DNA from: Candidatus Jorgensenbacteria bacterium
GTDB lineage: Bacteria; Patescibacteriota; Minisyncoccia; UBA6257; GWB1-50-10
Length of the DNA: 39,837 bases
Direction of reading: 5' to 3'
Assembly: GCA_011050075.1 (NCBI GenBank)
Contig: DRGK01000017.1
Span: forward strand, 1 to 39,837
Both the position numbers and the translations under genes were made by a program. The notes beneath the pieces are model-generated. The model was not told where the DNA came from. It made no database searches and saw only the letters and a program-made list of their open reading frames with translations. This document shows, in pieces, positions 17,423 through 26,518 of the stretch (the stretch's first letter is position 1; every line of letters starts with the position of its first letter).

Positions 17423-18109
17423 ATGAAATCATTTAAGCACATCGTCATACCCCTTGTACTGGTTGCGCTTATTGTATTTATTGTATTTTGGAAGGATGTT
17501 ACGAATAGTGCGTACCAGCGTATACAGAGTACTGTCGGTAGTATATTTGGAAAAGGTATAGCGTGGGATATTGCTAACCAGCTCACTATGGAAAATCAGC
17601 GCCTACGTTTTGAGCTAGCACGGGAAGAAAGTGAAGAATCTGAGGATGGATACCTTAATGTTTCTGTGTACTCGCAGTATCCGTTTAATGATAAGACTAT
17701 GTTTATTATTAGCGCGGGTAAGGAAGAGGGTGTTGCGATCGGTATGCCAGTACTTACATCGGAACAATTCCTTGTTGGTATTGTTATAAGCGTACGCAAA
17801 CATCAGGCAGAGGTACAAACATTTTTTGATGTTTCTTGGCGAAGCAGTGTTGCTATCGGTACCGCACGAAACAAGGCAGTACTGGAAGGTGGGCAGTCGC
17901 CCCGCTTAGAACTTATTGGTCGTACGTACGATATTGAAGAAGGAGACAACGTATTTAATATAGATAGTGACTTTCCGTACGCGCAGTTAGTTGGCTCGGT
18001 TGCACATATTACTGATATTCCTGGGAATCCATGGCGTACAGGGTCTATCAATATTCGATACGATGTAACCAATCTTGTTACCGTGCTGGTTGTAACCGAT
18101 TTTCCATAA
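17423..18109 (+). CDS. mreC: Rod shape-determining protein MreC
   Basis: N-terminal TM, coiled coil, AGKEEGVAIGMPVLTSEQFLVGIV; directly after mreB. Confidence 0.85.
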   Translation: MKSFKHIVIPLVLVALIVFIVFWKDVTNSAYQRIQSTVGSIFGKGIAWDIANQLTMENQRLRFELAREESEESEDGYLNVSVYSQYPFNDKTMFIISAGKEEGVAIGMPVLTSEQFLVGIVISVRKHQAEVQTFFDVSWRSSVAIGTARNKAVLEGGQSPRLELIGRTYDIEEGDNVFNIDSDFPYAQLVGSVAHITDIPGNPWRTGSINIRYDVTNLVTVLVVTDFP

Positions 18110-18111
18110 CA

Positions 18112-18594
18112 ATGACGACTACTCGGTTGCGCGTATTAACTACCGCATTACTATTTGCACTATTGTTTATCGTACTTATGGTGCTGCAGACAAATCGTGT
18201 TTTGGAGATTGTCGGTATAGCGCCCAATATATTACTTGCGGTACTGTTGGCGCTTACATTTTCATTGCGTCGCAATGAAGCACTCATCATTGTTTTATCT
18301 GCGGTGTCGCTGTTAGTGTTTGTGGCATTGTGGTGGTCGCCATTTTGGGTTTGGGATTTTTTTGCGCTCGGCATTGTTATTATTGGTATCGTAATGGTTC
18401 GACCTTTTCTTAGTGGTAACACATTTGTTGATTTTGCAATGTATGCGATAGTGGCAACATTCGTGTTTTATGGACTGCTGCATCCTTTGAAACTGACAAA
18501 TGTACCTTGGTTGGTGATAGCAGGGGAAGCGCTCTATACGGTATGTATAGGTGAGATTTTTCTCTTACTCTCTAAAAGAACTAATCGTATATGA
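18112..18594 (+). CDS. mreD: MreD-like integral membrane protein
   Basis: MTTTRLRVLTTALLFALLFIVL, several TM helices, between mreC and PBP2; start refined from 18031. Confidence 0.6.
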   Translation: MTTTRLRVLTTALLFALLFIVLMVLQTNRVLEIVGIAPNILLAVLLALTFSLRRNEALIIVLSAVSLLVFVALWWSPFWVWDFFALGIVIIGIVMVRPFLSGNTFVDFAMYAIVATFVFYGLLHPLKLTNVPWLVIAGEALYTVCIGEIFLLLSKRTNRI

Positions 18595-20417
18595 AACAAG
18601 AAATACCAAGTCTTGAAGATATACTGGCAGATGGGTCAACTGAGGATAATATGCTGGAGGTACCGCTTACCGGTAAAATCTTCAGTACATTTTTAGCAAT
18701 TACCGTCACTATAGCGCTCGTTATCGTTGCGCAGCTGTTCAATATAGGAGGCGTACAACGCGATCTATACCTAAAGAGTGCGCAGGCAAATATGACGCGT
18801 GCTGATATTGAGCCGGCACCGCGCGGTATTATCAAGGATAGATTTGGTAATCCGTTAGTACGCAATGAACCTGCATTCCGTGCATTCATATCTTTTAAAG
18901 GGTTGCCACATGATGCAGTAGAGCGTGAAAGTGCGCTTCAAGCTATTGCTGATATTATTAGCAATAGCTATGGAGACATTATTGATATGCTTGAGAATCA
19001 TGACTGGCGGCTCGGACGTCTTTTGCTCAGTGCAAATCTATCGCACGATGAGTTAATAGCGTTTTCTACAAAACAGATACCGGGGATTGATATTGAACCT
19101 GGATTTATGCGAGTCCTGGCACATCAATTTGCATTTAGTCACCTTCTTGGTTACACCGGTCTGGTGGCACAGCAGGATCTTGAACGTTCTCCGCAACTTA
19201 CCCTTGAAGAGGAAATAGGAAAAAGTGGTTTGGAGCTATTCTATGATGACTTGCTGCGTGGTATGAGCGGTCAGCAAATATCGGTACTTGACGTACATAG
19301 CGAGGTGCAGGAGGCTTATATCGTTCGAGAACCTTCAATTGGGGAAGATGTGTATACGTTTATTGATGGAGAACTACAAACGTATTTGTATGAACGACTT
19401 ACACAGCAGGTACAGGCATTCGGTAATAGCGGCGGTGTGGGTGTTGCAGTGAATCCGCAGAACGGAGAGGTACTCGCACTTGTAAGTATTCCAAGTTTTG
19501 ATACGAATCGTGTTGCTGACTTTCTTAATGTGTCGGGGGAACCACTCTTTAATCGCGCGGTGAGTGGAAGGTATAATCCTGGGTCAACCATCAAGCCGTT
19601 GGTTGCAGTGGCAGCGCTGGAAGAGCAGATTGTTGACCCTGAAGATTTATTTTTCTCTTCAGGATCTTTGCGTATACCGAACCCGTACTATCCAGACAAG
19701 CCGTCAATTTTTCTCGACTGGAAACCGCACGGGTGGGTGAACATATATTCTGCACTTGCAAAGTCAAGCAATGTATATTTTTATATTGTAGGAGGAGGTT
19801 TTGAAAGTACAGATGGTTTAGGTATTCAGGTGCTACGCCAGTGGTGGCAGTTGTTTCGTCTTGATAAGCAGACCGAAATAGACCTTCCAGAAGAAAAGGT
19901 GGGATTTCTACCGAGTGCTGAATGGAAGCGTAAACGGGAAAATGATCCATGGCGTGTAGGAGACACGTACAATGTGAGTATTGGCCAGGGGGATCTTACC
20001 GTGACGCCACTTGAGCTTTTGAACTACGTTTCAGCCATTGCGAACGGGGGTACATTGTATAAGTTTCGCGTGGCTCAAGGTGAACCGGAGGTGCTGAGTA
20101 GTATCAAAGAACACATATCTCTCCTTTCATTCAAGGCGGTACGGCGTGGTATGCGTGATGCGGTTGTGAAGCAGTATGGTACTGTGCGTATGCTTCTCGA
20201 TGTGCCAATGGATATTGCAGCTAAGACAGGGACTGCACAGGTAGGAGATGGAAAAACCAATGCATTGTTTATTGGATACGGTCCGTTTGAAGAACCTGAA
20301 ATTGCTCTCTTGATCATTATTGAAGACGCACGTGAGGGAAGCTTAAACGCGACACCAGTAGCCAGAGATACTTTTTTATGGTACTATGAGCATCGGATGG
20401 GCACAGAAGCCCGTTAA
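18591..20417 (+). CDS. mrdA: Penicillin-binding protein 2 (class B transpeptidase)
   Basis: APRGIIKDRFGNPLVRNEPAF; GRYNPGSTIKPLVAVAALEE; SSNVYFYIVGGG; AKTGTAQVGDGKTNALFIGY. Confidence 0.92.
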   Translation: MKQEIPSLEDILADGSTEDNMLEVPLTGKIFSTFLAITVTIALVIVAQLFNIGGVQRDLYLKSAQANMTRADIEPAPRGIIKDRFGNPLVRNEPAFRAFISFKGLPHDAVERESALQAIADIISNSYGDIIDMLENHDWRLGRLLLSANLSHDELIAFSTKQIPGIDIEPGFMRVLAHQFAFSHLLGYTGLVAQQDLERSPQLTLEEEIGKSGLELFYDDLLRGMSGQQISVLDVHSEVQEAYIVREPSIGEDVYTFIDGELQTYLYERLTQQVQAFGNSGGVGVAVNPQNGEVLALVSIPSFDTNRVADFLNVSGEPLFNRAVSGRYNPGSTIKPLVAVAALEEQIVDPEDLFFSSGSLRIPNPYYPDKPSIFLDWKPHGWVNIYSALAKSSNVYFYIVGGGFESTDGLGIQVLRQWWQLFRLDKQTEIDLPEEKVGFLPSAEWKRKRENDPWRVGDTYNVSIGQGDLTVTPLELLNYVSAIANGGTLYKFRVAQGEPEVLSSIKEHISLLSFKAVRRGMRDAVVKQYGTVRMLLDVPMDIAAKTGTAQVGDGKTNALFIGYGPFEEPEIALLIIIEDAREGSLNATPVARDTFLWYYEHRMGTEAR

Positions 20418-20432
20418 ATTTTTATTATTGTT

Positions 20433-20891
20433 ATGACAAATATTTATGTTACTAAAAATCGATATAAAGAGCTTGAGGAAGAATTAAAGCAACTAAAAGG
20501 AAAAGGACGGCGCAGCATTGCTTCACGTCTCAAGGAAGCAAAGGAATTAGGAGACCTCTCAGAAAATTCTGAGTATCAGGAAGCACGTGAAGAACAGCTC
20601 ATACTGGAACGACGTATTCACCATTTGGAACGAGTATTGCGCGGCGCAACTATTATTCAGAAGAAAAAAGGATCTGACGTAATAGAAGTTGGCTCTTTCG
20701 TAAAGGTGCAAAAAGGAAAAAATTCAGTCCAATACACCATTGTCGGTTCTGATGAAGCAGATCCGAAGGAAGGTAAGATATCAAATGAATCTCCTCTGGG
20801 CAGAAGCCTGCTTGGTAGAAAGGTGGGTGACCATATAGAGGTAGATACGCCAAAGGGTAAAATAGCATACCACATCATTGGTATTGAATAG
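20433..20891 (+). CDS. greA: Transcription elongation factor GreA
   Basis: LKEAKELGDLSENSEYQEAREEQLILERRIHHLERVL; SPLGRSLLGRKVGDHIEVDTPKG. Confidence 0.94.
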   Translation: MTNIYVTKNRYKELEEELKQLKGKGRRSIASRLKEAKELGDLSENSEYQEAREEQLILERRIHHLERVLRGATIIQKKKGSDVIEVGSFVKVQKGKNSVQYTIVGSDEADPKEGKISNESPLGRSLLGRKVGDHIEVDTPKGKIAYHIIGIE

Positions 20892-20895
20892 TCCA

Positions 20896-22347
20896 ATGAT
20901 TGAAGACCTTATACGAGATCGATTAAAGAAGTTGCATACGTACGAGCAAGACGCATCTCCGTATCCAGCACGGGTGCGTCGTGATGTGACACTCAAAGAA
21001 TTACGCACTGAATTTCAAAAACTTTCCCGTAAGAAGAAAAATTTGTATGTGGTTGGTCGGGTGTGGAGTATGCGTGATCAGGGGAGCATTATTTTTATTG
21101 ATATACGGGACGCGAGTGGTAGCATGCAACTCCTTATTAGCAAAGCGGAGACAAAAACATTTAACTTGATTAAAAAAACACTCGACCGCGGTGATTTTAT
21201 TGAGGCATACGGATTTCCCGTACGTACAAAGCGTGGTGAAAAGAGTGTTTCCGTCAAGCGAGTGCGCATTATCGCAAAGAGTATTCGTCCGCTTCCTACT
21301 ACCTGGTATGGTTTGGAGGATACGGAAGTCCGTCTTCGTGAGCGTTACCTTGATATATTATTGCACCCGGAGACGCGGGAACTATTTGCAAAAAAGATAC
21401 GATTTTGGGATACAATACGCTCGTTTTTGAAAGAGGAAGGATTTTTTGAGGTGGAGATGCCGGTGCTGGAATCAGTACCGGGGGGAGCAGAGGCAGAGCC
21501 GTTTGTAACGCATCATAAGGCGCTTGATAAGGATTTTTATCTACGTATTTCCTTAGAGCTTCCCCTAAAAAAGATGCTGGTTGGCGGTGTTGAAAAAGTA
21601 TTTGAAATTGGGCGTATTTTCCGCAATGAAGGTATCGACCAAGAACACTTACAGGATTACACACAGATGGAGTGCTACGCTGCCTACTGGGACTATACAG
21701 CTATGATGAAATTCACGGAGCGTCTATATAAACGAACTATTAAAAAGACGCTCGGTACGCTTACAACGAATACGCGCGGCCACAAAATTTCCTGGGGAAG
21801 TCGTTGGTCTCGTGTGGATTACTATGAAGTATTTAAACGAAAGACCGGAATTGATTTGGTTCATACCACCATTGCGGAGCTGAAAAAGAAGGCGCGTTCA
21901 CTTGGTATTACCGTCGCGCGAGGATACGGAAAAGGACGTATCATTGATTTGATTTACAAACACTCGGTGCGGGGAACACTTATACAACCCTGTTTTTTGA
22001 TAGATCCGCCGGTCGAAATAGAGCCGTTGGCAAAGCGGCGAGATGATGATCCGGGACGGGTTGAGCGATTTCAGATCGTTGCAGCCGGTACCGAATTAGG
22101 AAAAGGGTTTTCAGAATTGAATGACCCTATTGATCAGCGTAAACGGTTTGAGGATCAAATGAAGCTGCGTGAGCAGGGAGACGTAGAGGCGCAGCGTATA
22201 GACGAGGATTTTCTGAAAGCGCTTGAATATGGCATGCCTCCCGCAGGAGGATTTGGTATGTCAGAGCGATTGTTTGCTGTTTTACTTGATAAGCCAGTAC
22301 GTGAAACAGTCATCTTTCCCTTAATGAGAAAGAAAACCGATGCTTGA
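20896..22347 (+). CDS. lysS: Lysyl-tRNA synthetase, class II
   Basis: LRERYLDILLHPETRELF; RIFRNEGIDQEHLQDYTQMECYAAY; GMPPAGGFGMSERLFAVLLDK; start refined to 20896. Confidence 0.93.
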   Translation: MIEDLIRDRLKKLHTYEQDASPYPARVRRDVTLKELRTEFQKLSRKKKNLYVVGRVWSMRDQGSIIFIDIRDASGSMQLLISKAETKTFNLIKKTLDRGDFIEAYGFPVRTKRGEKSVSVKRVRIIAKSIRPLPTTWYGLEDTEVRLRERYLDILLHPETRELFAKKIRFWDTIRSFLKEEGFFEVEMPVLESVPGGAEAEPFVTHHKALDKDFYLRISLELPLKKMLVGGVEKVFEIGRIFRNEGIDQEHLQDYTQMECYAAYWDYTAMMKFTERLYKRTIKKTLGTLTTNTRGHKISWGSRWSRVDYYEVFKRKTGIDLVHTTIAELKKKARSLGITVARGYGKGRIIDLIYKHSVRGTLIQPCFLIDPPVEIEPLAKRRDDDPGRVERFQIVAAGTELGKGFSELNDPIDQRKRFEDQMKLREQGDVEAQRIDEDFLKALEYGMPPAGGFGMSERLFAVLLDKPVRETVIFPLMRKKTDA

Positions 22348-23602
22348 TATAAACCTCATTCGGGAACATGTAGATGCGGTAAAGGAAGGTGTTGCAAAGA
22401 AAGGAGTTGACTCAAAAATAGTTGATAAACTATTGCGTCGTGATGAAGTATGGCGAGAAAAAGCAAAAGCGCTTGATGACCTGAAGGCGGAACAGAATGA
22501 AGTAACTAAAGAGATTGCGAAAAAGCATACGAAAGGGGCGTTGAGCCGTGCAAGGCTTTTGAAGCAGCAGATTACAAAACTTAGTGATGAAGAAACGCAT
22601 CTAAAACAACAACGTGATGTGTTACTTGAAAAGCTTCCAAATATTCCGTTTGACGACGTACCAGTTGGTAAGAATGATAAGGATAATGTGGAACTCCGGC
22701 AGGTTGGCAAACAACCGGAGTTTGATTTTAAGCCGAAAGATTATCTTACAGTTGCTGAACAGTTGGGTATTATTGATGTGAAACGTGCCGCAGTAGTTGC
22801 CGGCAGTAGGTTTGGGTATTTATTGGGTGGCGCAGCGCGTTTAGAGTTTGCGCTGATACAGTTTGCTATAGAAACTATAACCGCAGAAGGGTTTATACCT
22901 GTGGTGCCTCCGGTGATGATACGACCAGAGATTATGCGTCGTATGGGGAAAGGTACGTTCATTGATGATCATGACGCGTTTCGTATTGACGAAGACGACT
23001 TATATTTGGTGGGGAGCTCAGAGCATACAATTGGACCTTTGCATATTGATGAAACACTACGTGAGAAAGATCTCCCTCGACGCTACGTTGGGTTCTCTAC
23101 TTGCTTCAGGCGTGAGGCAGGTTCGTATGGTAGAGATACGCGTGGCATTTTACGCGTGCACCAATTCGATAAAGTAGAAATGTTCTCTTTTGTACATCCC
23201 GAAAAATCAGAGGAAGAGCATCAATTTTTACTTGCTATACAGGAGTGTCTCATGCAGAAGCTTGAACTTCCTTACCGTGTCGTTGAGGTATGTACTGGAG
23301 ATATGACGTGGAGTGATGCGCGTCAGTATGACATAGAGACATGGTTACCTTCTGAGAAGCAGTACCGAGAAACGCATTCATGTTCCAATACCACTGATTT
23401 TCAGGCGCGTGGCATACGTGCACGGTTTATACAAGAAGGTATGAATAAGCCGCAGTACATGCATACGCTTAACGCAACCGGTTTTGCAATAGGCAGGACG
23501 ATTGTTGCAATTATTGAGAATTATCAAACCAAGCAAGGTACGGTGCGTGTACCGCCCGTGTTGCAATCGTGGACAGGCAGTAAAGAAATAGACGTAATCT
23601 AA
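22340..23602 (+). CDS. serS: Seryl-tRNA synthetase
   Basis: MLDINLIREHVDAVKEGVAKKG; STCFRREAGSYGRDTRGILRVHQFDKVEMF; overlaps lysS end. Confidence 0.96.
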   Translation: MLDINLIREHVDAVKEGVAKKGVDSKIVDKLLRRDEVWREKAKALDDLKAEQNEVTKEIAKKHTKGALSRARLLKQQITKLSDEETHLKQQRDVLLEKLPNIPFDDVPVGKNDKDNVELRQVGKQPEFDFKPKDYLTVAEQLGIIDVKRAAVVAGSRFGYLLGGAARLEFALIQFAIETITAEGFIPVVPPVMIRPEIMRRMGKGTFIDDHDAFRIDEDDLYLVGSSEHTIGPLHIDETLREKDLPRRYVGFSTCFRREAGSYGRDTRGILRVHQFDKVEMFSFVHPEKSEEEHQFLLAIQECLMQKLELPYRVVEVCTGDMTWSDARQYDIETWLPSEKQYRETHSCSNTTDFQARGIRARFIQEGMNKPQYMHTLNATGFAIGRTIVAIIENYQTKQGTVRVPPVLQSWTGSKEIDVI

Positions 23603-23608
23603 TTTATT

Positions 23609-24397
23609 ATGTTGCTCACTGATTCACGAAGGTCGCATAAAACACTTTTTCTGTGGCTTGGTTTTATCACCGTATTCGTGTTTGTGGTTACCGGCATTGC
23701 ATACCTCATACTATACTCAGATTTATTTACCGTAAGCGCTTTTAACGTTGAAGGCGCGCATTTGAGTCCAAATCCTGAGACCGTTATTTCAGCGCTCGCG
23801 ATGCAGAGCATCCAAACGAGTCGTGCGCTAGGGATACTGGGAAAAGACCACACACTATTCTGGCTCTTTGGCGAGCGGGACAAAGTACGTGATCGGCACA
23901 CGTTGCCTGCAATTGCGGCGTTCAACGTGGATGTGGATGTGCTGCGCCGAAACGTACAAATAACAATAAAGGAACGTTCATTGCGCGGCATTGTGTGTGC
24001 CAAAGAAAAGAACTGCTACGCGTTTGATGATGAGGGCATGATATTTGCACCAGCTCCATTCGGGAAAGGTGTACTTATTACGCAGATTATAGACCCTAAT
24101 GAGCGTCCGTTGGTGCTCGGTGAAGCATTCCTGCCGCGTCCGCAATGGGTGACTAATATATTTGCCGTGCTCAACAGTATTGAGAATAGTGGTCTTTTGG
24201 TTGACAGTATCACATTGCGTGACATTGCGGTACAGGAATGGGAAGCGACGTTGACGTTAGGCCCAAAACTGTTTTTTGACTTCAATGTAATACCTGATGA
24301 TCTTGATACGGTACTTACATCGCTTGGTGAACGCGTCGATTTTTCTCGGCTGCAGTACTTGGATTTTCGTGTCCAGAATCGAGTCTATTATAAGTAA
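23609..24397 (+). CDS. FtsQ/DivIB-like POTRA-domain protein
   Basis: N-terminal TM; LFTVSAFNVEGAHLSPNPETVISAL; ITIKERSLRGIVCAKEKNCYAFDDEGMIF; terminal LQYLDFRVQNRVYYK. Confidence 0.6.
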   Translation: MLLTDSRRSHKTLFLWLGFITVFVFVVTGIAYLILYSDLFTVSAFNVEGAHLSPNPETVISALAMQSIQTSRALGILGKDHTLFWLFGERDKVRDRHTLPAIAAFNVDVDVLRRNVQITIKERSLRGIVCAKEKNCYAFDDEGMIFAPAPFGKGVLITQIIDPNERPLVLGEAFLPRPQWVTNIFAVLNSIENSGLLVDSITLRDIAVQEWEATLTLGPKLFFDFNVIPDDLDTVLTSLGERVDFSRLQYLDFRVQNRVYYK

Positions 24398-24398
24398 A

Positions 24399-24407
24399 TG
24401 GTATGAT
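24399..24407 (+). promoter_or_regulatory. Extended -10 (TGgTATGAT), 6 nt before the pilin-like ATG
   Basis: TGG TATGAT 24402-24407, ATG 24414. Confidence 0.5.
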
Positions 24408-24413
24408 AACAGT

Positions 24414-25205
24414 ATGAGGAATAGAGCCTGCCTGTCGGACAGACAGGGATTTTCACTTATTGAGATGTTAATCTACATCAGTATCTTTGTCGCAATCTCG
24501 GCGTTTCTGGTGAGTATTTTAATTATATTTACACAGGTACATGTTCGACAGACGTCAATTAACGAGGTAAATGATCAAATTAGTTTTGTGAATAATACCG
24601 TTGAGCGTCTTGTTCGTGAGTCAAGTATTATTGATATGACGAGTAACGTAACAACTTCAACACTTACACTACGCATGGCATCTTCAACGCTTGACCCGAC
24701 AACTATTTATCTATCTGATAATATGGTGTATTTACAGGAAGGGAGTTATGATCCTATTCCGCTCACTGATTCACAGATACAGGTAAATGATTTTTCTGTC
24801 ACGAAGTACGAAAATCCAGGTGGTCATGCAATCGTGCAGGTGCATATAACGGTCAGTTACAATACGGAGAGTCAGCGTGCCAAGTACAAGAGAACGACAC
24901 GTACGGCTATCAGTCGTGTAACGGCGGCTACTTTTGATTCTAGTTTACTGCCCAATACCGGCAGTACGTACGATGTGGGAGAGTCGGGTACTGCGTGGCG
25001 GTACGGCTACTTTTCATCTGGTGTCGGTGTCGGTGCTGCGCCAGTAGCAGGTACGAGCATTAAGACTACTGATGATATTTACATCTCTACCTCGACCGCT
25101 GGCATCATTTTTACTAAGCCGGACGGTACCTGTATTAGGTTGACGTTTGATAATAGTGACAATGTCACTACTACTCCAGTCTCTGTTGGTGATTGTCTCC
25201 CATAG
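24414..25205 (+). CDS. Type IV pilin-like protein with prepilin cleavage/methylation motif
   Basis: DRQG|FSLIEMLIYISIFVAISAFLVSILIIF; start refined from 24297. Confidence 0.75.
   Translation: MRNRACLSDRQGFSLIEMLIYISIFVAISAFLVSILIIFTQVHVRQTSINEVNDQISFVNNTVERLVRESSIIDMTSNVTTSTLTLRMASSTLDPTTIYLSDNMVYLQEGSYDPIPLTDSQIQVNDFSVTKYENPGGHAIVQVHITVSYNTESQRAKYKRTTRTAISRVTAATFDSSLLPNTGSTYDVGESGTAWRYGYFSSGVGVGAAPVAGTSIKTTDDIYISTSTAGIIFTKPDGTCIRLTFDNSDNVTTTPVSVGDCLP
24427..24447. repeat. Near-perfect 21-nt palindrome inside the pilin leader coding sequence
   Basis: CCTGCCTGTCGGACAGACAGG, one mismatched pair. Confidence 0.75.
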
Positions 25206-25232
25206 GAGTCATTGGCATAATTTTGCAGTCTT

Positions 25233-25259
25233 GTAGCACTTGACGATGTAGAGTGCTAA
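25233..25259. promoter_or_regulatory. CIRCE element (HrcA operator)
   Basis: gTAGCACTt-N9-GAGTGCTAA versus consensus TTAGCACTC-N9-GAGTGCTAA. Confidence 0.92.
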
Positions 25260-25268
25260 TGTTACATT
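25240..25268 (+). promoter_or_regulatory. Promoter of the hrcA-grpE-dnaK operon, overlapped by CIRCE
   Basis: TTGACG (25240-25245) - 17 nt - TACATT (25263-25268); ATG 25277. Confidence 0.75.
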
Positions 25269-25276
25269 GATACTCA

Positions 25277-25981
25277 ATGGAAGAGCGGAGAGAGCAGATT
25301 TTTGAAGCTGCAATAGAGGATTTTATTGAAACGGGACATCCAATTACGTCCGGTAGATTGTATGAGCAGTACAATTTTGGTATTAAGCCTGCCATGATCC
25401 GCCGCGAACTTGCAGCGCTCGATAGAGACAAGTACCTTATACAAACACATCCTTCGGGGGGTAGAACACCAACCAATAAGGCGTATCGTCTATTCGTACA
25501 GTCGCTATTGCACAAGCGAACTGAGCAACGAAAAAGAAACGATAGACTTGATATGTTAATAAACGAGTTTTTTGCGCGGCATATGCAATTGTTTACTCAA
25601 GAACTCGCATCGTATCTGAATGTTCTAAGTGTTGTGTATGAACCTGAACATAAAGTTCTTCATAAAAGTGGTTTACAAGCTTTATGTCAGGCACTTGATG
25701 CAACATCAACAGAGGATATATTGCATGTCATTCGTGATTTTGAACACCTTTCGCATCGCCTTGAATCTAGCAGTGATTGGTTGGAGAATATGAATACGGT
25801 ACCACAAGTATTCGTTGGGACAAGTCCGATCACAACGAGCGGTACACTTTCTGTTATTGCAGAACAGTTCGTTATAGACGATGAACATATACTACTGCTC
25901 GCAATCGGTCCACGTCGCATGAACTATCGCAGGTCGCTCGATTTTTTCCGCTCATTTGACGAAGCGGTACACGAAATATAA
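25277..25981 (+). CDS. hrcA: Compact HrcA heat-shock repressor
   Basis: EAAIEDFIETGHPITSGRLYEQYNFGIKPAMIRRELAALDRDKYLIQTHPSGGRTPTNKAYRLFV; C-terminal IGPRRMNYRRSLDFFRSFDEAV. Confidence 0.88.
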   Translation: MEERREQIFEAAIEDFIETGHPITSGRLYEQYNFGIKPAMIRRELAALDRDKYLIQTHPSGGRTPTNKAYRLFVQSLLHKRTEQRKRNDRLDMLINEFFARHMQLFTQELASYLNVLSVVYEPEHKVLHKSGLQALCQALDATSTEDILHVIRDFEHLSHRLESSSDWLENMNTVPQVFVGTSPITTSGTLSVIAEQFVIDDEHILLLAIGPRRMNYRRSLDFFRSFDEAVHEI

Positions 25982-25983
25982 CT

Positions 25984-26490
25984 ATGTCCGAACATAAAGA
26001 CAAAAAAGAAAAGCGCGCGCGAAAGCTGAGAGGCACAGAACTCACACGGTGCAAGAAAGAGCGCGATGAATACCTTAATGGATGGAAGCGCGCGAAAGCT
26101 GATTTCATTAACTATAAAAAAGAAGAACAGGAACGATTCGATAAAACAGCACGCGTACAAAAAGAGAAGTTAATACAAGAACTCGTAACGGTTTTAGACA
26201 GTTTTACCTTGGGCATTATGGCGAATAAAGACGATGTAATGGAGAAGCGTGGAGTAGAGCTTATTTATAACCAGTTCGTGGATACATTGAAGCGATACGG
26301 ACTGAAGAAGATACCAATCAAGGCAGGGGACATGTTTAACCCTACCAAGCATGAAGCAGTTACGGAGGTGGAGTCTAATAAGCCTGAAGGCACCATTGTA
26401 GAAGAAATTGAGTCTGGATATATACTGCACGATAAGGTACTGCGTCCCGCACGTGTAGTACTCTCAAAGGGCAAAAAAACTAAAAATTAA
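25984..26490 (+). CDS. grpE: Nucleotide exchange factor GrpE
   Basis: ERDEYLNGWKRAKADFINYKKEEQER; MFNPTKHEAVTEVESNKPEGTIVEEIESGYILHDKVLRPARVVLSKG. Confidence 0.93.
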   Translation: MSEHKDKKEKRARKLRGTELTRCKKERDEYLNGWKRAKADFINYKKEEQERFDKTARVQKEKLIQELVTVLDSFTLGIMANKDDVMEKRGVELIYNQFVDTLKRYGLKKIPIKAGDMFNPTKHEAVTEVESNKPEGTIVEEIESGYILHDKVLRPARVVLSKGKKTKN

Positions 26491-26518
26491 ACATTAACCA
26501 GTAACATTTGTTAAAATT

